DNA of 16,480 nucleotides, taken from contig WJXE01000012.1 of the NCBI GenBank assembly GCA_009665115.1, positions 1 to 16,480 on the forward strand. The letters are read 5' to 3'. The position numbers and the translations under genes were made by a program. Source of the DNA: Nitrosopumilales archaeon (lineage in GTDB: Archaea; Thermoproteota; Nitrososphaeria; Nitrososphaerales; Nitrososphaeraceae). Shown here in pieces: positions 1 to 7,045 of this stretch. The notes beneath the pieces were generated by a model. That model saw only the letters and a list, made by a program, of their open reading frames with translations, was not told where the DNA came from and did no database searches. Within the stretch, counting starts at the first letter, position 1, and each line of letters begins with the position of its first letter.

Positions 1-681
1 ACCATACCACTATTGATGTTAGCAATAATTATGTTGGGAGCTCCTTCAGCATCTGCACTCGTGCCATTTCGTGGTTTCCCTGCAAATCTGCATACAGCCT
101 TTGCGCCTGCATTTCTAGGATCTCCTCCGACAGATACATCGTTATTACCATTTCATGGATTATCCGTAAATTATCATACAGGTTCTACACCTGCCCTCAA
201 ATTACATTACGGTGACAACAGTAATTCACACGTTACTAATACAGTATCATTTGTAGGGCTCAAACATATAAGCAAGACCGAGAGTCAGCCGAGCAATAAG
301 GATAGCAGAAATAACAATAACAATAACAATAACAACTACAAGTACACCTACAATAACAATCGTCATGGATTAGATGTTCAGGACAAGAGCTTCATAAAGG
401 ACGTCAAGATAACAGATGTTGATAGAAGTAATCCACACCTTTTAAAGGTGACACTAGAACGTACGCATAACGATAATGGAAATATTCCTAAGTATATTTC
501 AGTTGTAGCGGTTGGTAAGAATGATCAAACCGTTGCAGGCAGCACAACTTTGAAAGGAGATGATATTAATAATAGTTTAACAGTTAGCGTGATACTAAAG
601 AATAAGAATAACAAGAATGGTCACTTAGATGCGAGTGGTGATGTGACTGTCTGGGTAGTACCGGCAACAATCTCGAATTGA
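1..681 (+). CDS. Secreted Asn-rich protein with internal repeat, 5'-partial
   Basis: Function unrecognised. The reading frame is open to the left edge, and an in-frame TTG at 13 is the first possible start. The first visible residues form a hydrophobic stretch ending in a signal-peptidase-like ASA site (about residues 3-15 from the TTG), but no basic n-region is visible, so the true start probably lies upstream of the window. After it come two imperfect copies of a 19-residue unit (residues 16-34 and 44-62; shared pattern L-V/L-PF-R/H-G...N-L/Y-HT....PA). A nine-Asn run (310-336) leads to a Tyr/Asn-rich linker. The C-terminal ~100 residues alternate hydrophobic and polar residues like a small beta-sandwich. 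The protein is probably exported and either surface-attached or released. No catalytic motif is seen. Confidence is good that it is coding, low for any role. Confidence 0.6.
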   Translation, partial: TIPLLMLAIIMLGAPSASALVPFRGFPANLHTAFAPAFLGSPPTDTSLLPFHGLSVNYHTGSTPALKLHYGDNSNSHVTNTVSFVGLKHISKTESQPSNKDSRNNNNNNNNNYKYTYNNNRHGLDVQDKSFIKDVKITDVDRSNPHLLKVTLERTHNDNGNIPKYISVVAVGKNDQTVAGSTTLKGDDINNSLTVSVILKNKNNKNGHLDASGDVTVWVVPATISN

Positions 682-817
682 TGATTACTTGGGAAAGACA
701 AATCAACAAAAGTTAAACTCTAGACGGTCAAATGACAAAGACTCAATTCGAGCGACATTGTTGGGTAGACACTAGCTACTGATGAACTGCCTAACGAGAA
801 ATGCTTTGAATGAATAA

Positions 818-824
818 CTTAAAA
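818..824 (+). promoter_or_regulatory. TATA-like box of the DNA ligase gene
   Basis: CTTAAAA is centred 35 bases before the TTG start at 856. With the usual archaeal TATA-to-start-site distance this would give a leader of about 9 bases. Position and composition are the only evidence. Confidence 0.35.
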
Positions 825-855
825 CCTATGGGTGTCTTGCTGTAATTAAAGAGTA

Positions 856-2640
856 TTGGATTTTTCGATAATTGTAGATACATTTGAGCAGATGGAGCGA
901 ACTTCCAGTAGACTTGCTCTTACAGATTACCTTGTTTCTCTTTTGAGAAAAACGCCCACCGACATTATTGATCGTGTAATATACCTTATCCAGGGCAAGC
1001 TCCGCCCTGACTATGAAGGTGTCGAACTTGGCTTGGCAGAAAAAATGGCTATCCGTGCAATTTCTCTTTGTACAGGATTAGATGTTGAGTCTATAGAACA
1101 AATTTATCGCAAAACGGGAGATCTTGGCGATACGGCTGGGGAAGTAATGAAATCAAAAAACCAAACAACCTTGCTTGCTGAGAAAATGACTGTTGAAAGA
1201 GTATATTTGACTTTAGATAAGATAGCACATTCTGGTGGCACGGGTTCACAGGATGCCAAACTCCGTCTTGTAAGTAGCCTTTTGAGTGATGCGACTCCGC
1301 GTGAGAGCCGATACATAATGAAATTCATAATGGGAACCTTACGGCTAGGTATTGCCGATTATACGGTAATCGATGCATTAGCGTTAGCATTTACAGGTGA
1401 CAAGTCCTATAGACAAATACTAGAAAATGCCTATAATGTTTCAAGTGACCTAGGAACAGTCGCCAAACTACTAGCTATAAAAGGTCTCGAATCCCTGAGA
1501 TTACTCGAAATTACATTATACAAACCAGTCAGACCAATGCTGGCAGAACGGGTAAGGAGTGCCGAGGAAGCGATGGTAAGAATGAAGGGCCAGTCTCTAG
1601 CAGCAGAGTACAAATTGGATGGAGAAAGAATTCAAGTCCATAAAGGAAAAGAGAAGGTGGAGCTATTTTCAAGAAGGTTAGAAAAAATCACTCACCACTA
1701 TCCCGATGTTGCTGAAGCAATCCAAAAATTAATCAAGACCAATGAAACGATATTAGAAGCTGAGGTCGTAGCAATTAATGCTCAAACAGACGAATTCCTT
1801 CCTTTTCAGGAACTGATGCATCGCAGACGAAAATATGGAATCAAAGAAGCAATAGAAGAGTATCCTGTAGTCATAAATATTTTTGACGTATTATATATCG
1901 ATGGAGATGACAAGACTTCTCTACCGTACCTCCAACGACGTAAACTAATTGAAAAAGCCACAAAAGGATTAAAGAACGAAAAAGTTAGACTGGTCCCCCA
2001 AGCAATTGTAAAAAAAACAGAGGATCTTGAGAAACTTATGGCTGTTGCCATAGAGCATGGCTGTGAAGGCCTTATGATAAAGCAGCTCACAAGCTCGTAC
2101 AGGGCAGGGGCAAGAGGGTTTGCCTGGATTAAGTTAAAACGTGAGTATCGAAGCGACCTTGCTGACACCCTGGATTTGGTTATAGTTGGTGCACTCTATG
2201 GTAGAGGACGTAGAGTTGGAAAATATGGTGCCCTTTTGTTGGCGGCATATGATTCTAAGGCGGATATGTTTAGAAGTACTTGTAAAGTAGGGACAGGTTT
2301 TACTGACCTGCATCTCGAGCATTTTTACAAAAATCTAGAAGACACCCGAATCACGCACAGACATCCTAGAGTGGACACCGGAATGCAAATGGATCTATGG
2401 TTTGAGCCAAAAATAGTAATCGAGGTTAGTGCGTCTGAAATAACTCTTAGTCCTTCACATACTGCAGGCATCAATTCAATAAGGGAAAATTATGGCCTTG
2501 CACTCAGGTTCCCGAAATTTACTGGCAAGATAAGAGTCGACAAAAATCCGGAGGACGCTACTGAAGTAGAGGAATTAATCTCAATGTACAAACGACAGAT
2601 GAGATCAATAAAGAATACAAGAGCTCTCCCGAAATCCTAA
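856..2640 (+). CDS. lig: ATP-dependent DNA ligase
   Basis: Seals nicks in duplex DNA through a ligase-AMP intermediate, acting in replication (Okazaki fragment joining) and repair. At 594 residues it has the normal length of archaeal and eukaryal ligase-I-type enzymes. Domain order is an N-terminal helical DNA-binding domain (about 1-220), the adenylation domain (about 225-430), and an OB-fold domain (about 435-580). Motif I is KLDGER with the AMP-accepting lysine at residue 253. Motif III is LEAEVVA, IIIa is INIFDVLYID, IV is EGLMIKQ, and V is WIKLKRE. The start is a TTG codon giving MDFSIIVD; no in-frame ATG lies closer to the conserved N-terminus, and a TATA-like box lies 35 bases upstream. 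It stands alone, with about 1 kb of apparently non-coding DNA downstream. Family assignment is secure. Confidence 0.96.
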   Translation: MDFSIIVDTFEQMERTSSRLALTDYLVSLLRKTPTDIIDRVIYLIQGKLRPDYEGVELGLAEKMAIRAISLCTGLDVESIEQIYRKTGDLGDTAGEVMKSKNQTTLLAEKMTVERVYLTLDKIAHSGGTGSQDAKLRLVSSLLSDATPRESRYIMKFIMGTLRLGIADYTVIDALALAFTGDKSYRQILENAYNVSSDLGTVAKLLAIKGLESLRLLEITLYKPVRPMLAERVRSAEEAMVRMKGQSLAAEYKLDGERIQVHKGKEKVELFSRRLEKITHHYPDVAEAIQKLIKTNETILEAEVVAINAQTDEFLPFQELMHRRRKYGIKEAIEEYPVVINIFDVLYIDGDDKTSLPYLQRRKLIEKATKGLKNEKVRLVPQAIVKKTEDLEKLMAVAIEHGCEGLMIKQLTSSYRAGARGFAWIKLKREYRSDLADTLDLVIVGALYGRGRRVGKYGALLLAAYDSKADMFRSTCKVGTGFTDLHLEHFYKNLEDTRITHRHPRVDTGMQMDLWFEPKIVIEVSASEITLSPSHTAGINSIRENYGLALRFPKFTGKIRVDKNPEDATEVEELISMYKRQMRSIKNTRALPKS

Positions 2641-3000
2641 TTATATCTTACGAAGTCATCTATAATTGAATAAAGGCAAATACGTAGCGGTAAAAAATGA
2701 TTTGGTTAAGCAAATTCCTTTCTGTGGAGGAAGATACTATATCACTATTCAACCAGCAATATTATTTGCCTCTAAACTTTCTCAACAGTTACAACCGTTT
2801 TCCACAATTTCCAGCTATTCTACGTATCCGAAGGCACCGGCATAAAATATCAACATATCTAGGTCATGACGTCGCCTGCTAGACAAAGAGCCTATGACAT
2901 ATATCAGCAAATACACGTAAAAATAGGGCGAAGTTCATTGCCTTGCAGGCACCAACTTCATATAGTTTGTTCTTGTACATTAGATTGCTTACGGTAACAG

Positions 3001-3016
3001 TACCCTCCCGGGAGGG
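3001..3016. repeat. Palindrome CCCTCCCGGGAGGG, copy 1
   Basis: A perfect 14-base palindrome (3003-3016) preceded by TA. The 15-base string TACCCTCCCGGGAGG recurs exactly at 3132-3146. It stands out against A+T-rich surroundings and could be a protein-binding site or a hairpin in a transcript. Confidence 0.6.
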
Positions 3017-3131
3017 CGGCAACCCCTATTTCCGTACATTTTTACATAAACTTTTAAAAAGAAATGATTCCTATGAGCGTGCGAATGCCCACTCTTGCGT
3101 GTTATAGAAGAATGTTCAGAAAGTTGTAATT

Positions 3132-3146
3132 TACCCTCCCGGGAGG
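3132..3146. repeat. Palindrome CCTCCCGGGAGG, copy 2
   Basis: Second copy of TACCCTCCCGGGAGG, in direct orientation, 131 bases downstream of the first. Its perfect palindromic core is 12 bases (3135-3146), because the final G of copy 1 is an A here. Confidence 0.6.
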
Positions 3147-3641
3147 AAGGCCACAAAGTCCCATCAACCGTTCTCAAATTCCCTGGCGGGGAATACTTCG
3201 ATATCCTGTTGCTGGGTTTTATCACATGAATATTTCTGCATTAAATTTCAATCCGGCAAGACGAAATGTCAATTTGATACTTGAGCACAATAATAAGGAG
3301 TGGCTTTTGCGATATCCTTTTTTTCATATACCTTAGAAATTGTTATTATTTAGCTTGACTAATTATTGTTTTTAGTTATGAAAAAACCCTTGTTGAAGAC
3401 TTGTGATTAATCTGATATTGAATGTATTCGGATAAATAGATTGTAAAAAATCGTACGATTAAAGTTCCCATAAGAAATTATGCTTGAAGCTAACAAGTTC
3501 GAGAATTTTCAACAATTCAATAGGATAGCAATAACCTAGTCGAAGATCCACAAGAAAGAGGTGCGCGTTTTCTTTAAGAATTCGAAAACCCATGTACATT
3601 CGAAAAATGCGGTGAACGATTTAGAATGAAAAAATACAACT

Positions 3642-3878
3642 TTATCTCCTGCTTTTTATTTCAAGGTTCACCTTAAACATCGTAAGTATATCTTTTAAAT
3701 TCTCGTCAGGTGCAAACCTACAAATCGTAATCCAGTTCCTCGTTATCCTTGCTTCTATTTCACAGATGGCTTTACTGTCATCTTCCTGTATTTCTGTTCG
3801 AACGTCGTAGCGGTGCCTAAGGGTTTCCGTCAGTTTATGAGCCAGCTCCGATGGTGCACGTACCAAAATCTTTTGCAA
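3642..3878 (-). CDS. Small hypothetical protein (78 aa)
   Basis: Unrecognised soluble protein with a TTG start at 3878, the only start after an in-frame stop at 3888-3890. The composition looks coding: a balanced mix of charged and hydrophobic residues, with amphipathic helix-like segments (APSELAHKLTETLRHRY) followed by strand-like stretches (TEIQEDDSKAICEIEARI, NWITICRFAP). A TATA-like TACATAAAGG (3902-3911, minus strand) lies at leaderless distance from the TTG. It sits just downstream of the DUF488 pseudogene on the same strand, so it could be a surviving or decaying neighbour. No function is proposed. A chance ORF is possible. Confidence 0.4.
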   Translation of the reverse strand: MQKILVRAPSELAHKLTETLRHRYDVRTEIQEDDSKAICEIEARITRNWITICRFAPDENLKDILTMFKVNLEIKSRR

Positions 3879-4022
3879 GGATATCTTCTATCCCTCTTAA
3901 CCTTTATGTATTCTTACGTATTATTTTCACTTTTTCAGAGCTGGGTGGGGATACATCTTGGAAGCGGAACCAGTCCTAACCTACTAATCGCGAGAACAAA
4001 GTAGCTAAATTACGTCAGCGCT

Positions 4023-4619
4023 TCAGGACTTTTTTGCTTTGGTTCGGTCTTGTATTATAGTTTCGAATCGGCTCGTCTTTTTTTGCAGATTCTTTATATG
4101 CTCCTCTTGCAAGTTAGATGCAGAATATCTTATTTCGCAACTAAGAATTTGGGCATATAAAGTAAATATGGGAAGGTCAGGATGCTTTTTGTTCTTGATA
4201 TCATAAACTTCAAGACCGAGCATCGTAGGAGAATCGCTTATAAGTCTGCGATGACAAGCCATGGCAGCGCTTCTGCACACAAGATGGCGATAGTATTATG
4301 CTTCGCAAGTAACGATATCTCGTTGATACATTCTTCAAATGCTTGTGTTCTCATGTAATCGGCATACGCTTGGAAGCTGTTGGGCCAGCCACTGATAATG
4401 GTGTCACCGGAGTCAATCTCTATCGTCTTCCACCTAGTTGTACCTATCAGTATTGTCGGCGGAAACGGATTTTATCTTATTTCCTTTTAAAATGAGGGTA
4501 TTTTCTAGATCCAGGAAAACGGCGTATATCCGCGACGGTTGCGGTACATGTTATAAGTAGCAGAGTATAAATTCGTTCCATGAACGATTTGAATGGCCTA
4601 TGGTGAAGGGTTGTTTCAT
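4023..4619 (-). pseudogene. Decayed DUF488-family gene
   Basis: Reading the minus strand from an ATG at 4619 recovers the landmarks of DUF488 proteins in order but in different frames. MKQPFTIGHSNRSWNEFI is the N-terminus (4619-4566). VADIRRFPGSRKYPHF (4536-4489) is the family's VDVR-FPGSR-NPHF signature. LGGRR is at 4437-4423. WPNSFQAYADYMRTQAFEE and CAEALPW follow (ending at 4259). CHRRLISDS (from 4256) continues to a stop at 4023. At least three frameshifts separate these pieces; the last is a one-base loss between PW and CHRR. In-frame stops lie after FKRK (4477-4479), before VQLGGRR and after LGGRR (4420-4422). DUF488 function is poorly defined. The start lies 13 bases after the membrane-protein stop, suggesting a former two-gene operon. 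Confidence 0.85.
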
Positions 4620-4631
4620 TCCAACTCATTG

Positions 4632-5102
4632 TCATCTATTGAACAGCTTTACAACCTTTATCACAATGACGTTGATTACCACGTAAAAAACCAGAGATGC
4701 AATTAGTGAGCTAACCATTGATGCTTGATACGGTTGTATTCCAAGCTGGAGTAGCTGATAATTAGAAGATATTTTGGTAACAGAATATACAATTTCGGAA
4801 ACAGAAAAGGAAGCAATAAGTTTTTTGATGTCCAGGATTATCACCTTATGATTTCTAGTTCCCGTCAGAGGATCTACATACCGATACCGATTGTCCAGAT
4901 AGAATAAGAGTGCAAAAATTGGTAAATAAACACCATATTCTGTAGTCAAACCAACTATTGAATTTGTTATGTTACTTTTGTTATATGTCAAATAAGAGGC
5001 TTGAGTAACATAAGCAGCCGCGAGAAATGCACAGATTCCAGCAATAAATATACTCTTATTAAAGAGGATATATTCTCGGTACTTGCGGTATAAATTTTGC
5101 AT
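4632..5102 (-). CDS. Conserved-looking multi-pass membrane protein (156 aa)
   Basis: Function unknown. The protein has a basic N-terminus (MQNLYRKYREY) followed by about four hydrophobic segments: residues ~15-38 (SIFIAGICAFLAAAYV), ~52-68 (YGVYLPIFALLFYL), a weaker amphipathic stretch around 95-125, and ~128-150 (SLIASLVFYVVINVIVI). A polar loop with DNRYRYVDPLTGTRNHK lies between segments two and three. It is intact although the genes on either side are broken. It resembles small membrane proteins I associate with Nitrososphaeria, without a known role. The ATG at 5102 is supported by a TATA-like box about 39 bases upstream. The DUF488 pseudogene follows 13 bases downstream on the same strand. 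Confidence 0.7.
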   Translation of the reverse strand: MQNLYRKYREYILFNKSIFIAGICAFLAAAYVTQASYLTYNKSNITNSIVGLTTEYGVYLPIFALLFYLDNRYRYVDPLTGTRNHKVIILDIKKLIASFSVSEIVYSVTKISSNYQLLQLGIQPYQASMVSSLIASLVFYVVINVIVIKVVKLFNR

Positions 5103-5131
5103 ATTATTATTAATCGTGCTATAACCTCTTC

Positions 5132-5144
5132 CATATTATTAAAA
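5132..5144 (-). promoter_or_regulatory. TATA-like box of the membrane-protein gene
   Basis: On the minus strand TTTTAATAATATGG is centred about 39 bases before the ATG at 5102, which would give a short leader of about 12 bases. Confidence 0.35.
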
Positions 5145-5478
5145 GGCTTATTGGGTTTGCTCTGAAGCTTGATACACCAAGAACCAAATACGTAAATTGT
5201 AAGAATCAATCAGTTTGGGTAGCCGCGGCAAGCAAATTTGCAGCAATACGATATTTGAATTTGTGTATCTGCTGCTACTCAAGTGATTTGAAAAGTATTA
5301 CAATTTACGAACGAGAATATTAAAGTTTGTGCAGAAAAGCCTGAAAAGCAGAAAAAGTAACATGGAAGCAAATCAGACTTGACGTAAGTGTTATCGAAGT
5401 CTGCAGAACATAATGGATTCCTTCAACTTAGCACTAGATTTCTTTCACGAGGCTAAATAACATAATTGAGTTTTGTAC
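5145..5478. other. Intergenic region, possibly the decayed 3' part of the AAA+ gene
   Basis: Between the membrane-protein promoter and the recognisable ATPase fragment. Minus-strand frames contain scattered stops and no clear Walker B, sensor or lid motif. Given its position it may be degraded downstream sequence of the ATPase gene, but I cannot align it by eye. No RNA or repeat is evident. Confidence 0.35.
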
Positions 5479-5716
5479 GAAATCATTACCAAGAGGAACG
5501 AATAATCAACAATACCGAATTTTGTAGAATTCCCTCCAACAGCATTGTGACCTCTCATCTTGTAAGTGAACTCATAAACATTGATTTGGCGAATGCAGGC
5601 GGTCCTATTAGGAGTAAATGTACTGTTCTTTCTGCCTCTATAGCCATATCAAATGACTCTGAAACATTCTCAACACAGCTCCTAAAGGCAGTGGTTCTAT
5701 CTTTTACATATAGCTC
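5479..5716 (-). pseudogene. Frameshifted fragment of an AAA+ ATPase gene
   Basis: The minus strand from 5716 reads ELYVKDRTTAFRS, then TVHLLLIGPPAFAKSMFMSSL, matching a beta-strand plus Walker A P-loop (GPPAFAKS, 5605-5582) of the type seen in archaeal AAA+ proteins with GPPxSAKS. The frame stops at TGA 5555-5557. A one-base shift then continues as NAVGGNSTKFGIVDYSF, which is spaced as expected after the P-loop and resembles the GG-STKAGI-D segment of MCM/RuvB-like archaeal ATPases. Walker B and everything beyond are not recognisable. The N-terminus is missing because the fragment abuts the 3' end of the radical SAM gene (stop at 5704). An opposite-strand ORF over this stretch (5466-5726) is a shadow. 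The call rests on the P-loop and the following segment. Confidence 0.65.
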
Positions 5717-6666
5717 GTTAAAGTAACTTGTTGTCCTCCGTTATAACTCTGATTTGAATTTAGACGTCTACTTCTAATTAAATCTGGAAAATCAAATATC
5801 ATCCCTTTCTCCGACACTTTTTCTTCTAAATTTTGAAGTACACGGCTTTCATAGGATTCATTGACTGTAACGTTGCACCATGGTTCCAACGGCTCTCTAA
5901 ATTGATAAATGGTTTTTTTGTACTGGTCAATTCCGTTTTCAATATGGAGTAATTTTAGAATTATTTTCACTCTCTCCCATATATCAGATCTTAACCTCAA
6001 AAGCGCACCAAAAACATATGGAACACCTGAATCATGACAGCTATCTATTATTTCTTGCAATTGGCTTTGAGAATCAGTAATAAAGGGCATAATAGGATCA
6101 ATGTTTACACCACAGCATACACCTGCATCTGTAAATTTCTTTATTACCTTAAACATAGAATGCGCTGGAGGGGTACCTGGTTCCATCAGACGTCTAATCT
6201 TCTCATCACATGTAGTAATAGACCACACCAAGAAGCAGTCATCTTTGTATTTCTGATGGAGCTTGAGGTCTCTTTCTATTAATGTTGATTTTGTAAAAAC
6301 ATAATATGGAACGTTATGTTTCTGTAATACTTCGATACATTTTTGTGTTAAGCCATATTTTAATTCTGCAGGCTGATATGCATCAGTAGCAGATGATACC
6401 ATTACTGGTTCAATAGTTTCAGATTTCCAAGATTTTAACTGGCTTTCTAATACTTCAGGCGCGTTACTTTTGGCGTAAATTTTGTCATAGAATTCTGGAG
6501 ACCATTCATAAGTTGCATAACAATACCCACATCTATGCTGGCATCCTTGATATGGATTAATCGTAAGTCCTCTATGCCCTTTAACTATGAAAGGATGAAC
6601 TATAGACTTGGAATTTTTTGTTTCGAAGACCGGTGAATGCTTGGAATACCACATGTTCATGACCAT
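5704..6666 (-). CDS. SPL-family radical SAM protein
   Basis: Radical S-adenosylmethionine enzyme of the SplB-like group (COG1533, often annotated DNA repair photolyase), 320 residues. The 4Fe-4S/SAM motif is GCQHRCGYCY with cysteines 42, 46 and 49 (C-x3-C-x2-C), preceded by the typical GLTINPYQ. Downstream barrel signatures are VSSATDAYQPAE and TKSTLIERDL, then LVWSITTCDEKIRRLMEPGTPP and VNIDPIMPFITD. True spore photolyase substrates are absent in archaea, so the actual substrate is unknown; nucleic acid repair or modification is only a family-level guess. ATG codons at residues 1, 3 and 5 are alternative starts. The 3' end overlaps a fragment of an AAA+ gene by about 13 bases. Family is secure, role uncertain. 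Confidence 0.9.
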   Translation of the reverse strand: MVMNMWYSKHSPVFETKNSKSIVHPFIVKGHRGLTINPYQGCQHRCGYCYATYEWSPEFYDKIYAKSNAPEVLESQLKSWKSETIEPVMVSSATDAYQPAELKYGLTQKCIEVLQKHNVPYYVFTKSTLIERDLKLHQKYKDDCFLVWSITTCDEKIRRLMEPGTPPAHSMFKVIKKFTDAGVCCGVNIDPIMPFITDSQSQLQEIIDSCHDSGVPYVFGALLRLRSDIWERVKIILKLLHIENGIDQYKKTIYQFREPLEPWCNVTVNESYESRVLQNLEEKVSEKGMIFDFPDLIRSRRLNSNQSYNGGQQVTLTSYM

Positions 6667-7045
6667 GCCATTAATTATTTACGTAGCGATAATTAAGAAT
6701 TGAAACCTCTTAGTGGGAGAGGGGGAGGAGCTTCTGCACAAACAGATGTCACTCAGAATGATCGGTTGGATCAAGGGTAAAGAAATTGACCTTAGTGGTA
6801 AGATTCATTGGGCGCAGATCTTCAACGACGTTGCTTCCCTCATCCTCGGTGTTTTATGAATTTTCAAGAATATTGATACTTGCTCATGAACCGAACCAAT
6901 TAGGAGAGCAGGTGAGAAAGTAGATGATTGTAGATAAGCATAAAATCACTAGTAAATCAGTCCCATGCAGTGTTTTGTTTTGATGTTGGACACATAGTGA
7001 TTTGCAACTTGTAGGTTAAGAGACATTCAATCTAAAAATTTGATT
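6667..7045. other. Intergenic region with a short unassigned frame
   Basis: Lies upstream of the radical SAM gene and downstream of the coiled-coil gene, both on the minus strand. It holds the radical SAM promoter. On the plus strand there is a purine-rich stretch (6711-6730) and a 48-codon frame from GTG 6713 to TGA 6859 with protein-like composition but no recognised family. The rest (6860-7045) shows nothing I can support. Confidence 0.4.
6688..6698 (-). promoter_or_regulatory. TATA-like box of the radical SAM gene
   Basis: Minus-strand TCTTAATTATC is centred about 27 bases before the ATG at 6666, the spacing expected for a leaderless transcript. Confidence 0.4.

Larger units (their letters stand above)
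2641..3641. other. Long intergenic region without a convincing gene
   Basis: About 1 kb between the ligase and the minus-strand genes. Frames on both strands are short or lack family resemblance. The plus ORF at 2697-2882 and the minus ORF at 2989-3225 have no recognisable content. A frame at 3064-3336 is interrupted by a single TAA at 3127 and is unrecognised. The visible structure is two near-identical G+C-rich palindromes (3003-3016 and 3135-3146) in otherwise A+T-rich DNA. A decayed gene or an unannotated RNA cannot be excluded. Confidence 0.5.

Noticed and set aside
772..800. Box C/D guide RNA (TGATGAA near 780)
   Set aside because: The box C match is imperfect and no box D at suitable distance or terminal stem was found.
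2697..2882. Plus-strand 61-codon ORF after the ligase
   Set aside because: No recognisable motif and no ribosome-binding or promoter support.
2989..3225. Minus-strand 78-codon ORF through both palindromes
   Set aside because: Low-complexity Arg/Pro/Ser/Gly content dictated partly by the palindromes; no family resemblance.
5466..5726. Plus-strand 86-codon ORF
   Set aside because: It lies antisense to the AAA+ ATPase fragment, whose P-loop is recognisable; the plus-strand translation is unrecognised and starts with TTG.
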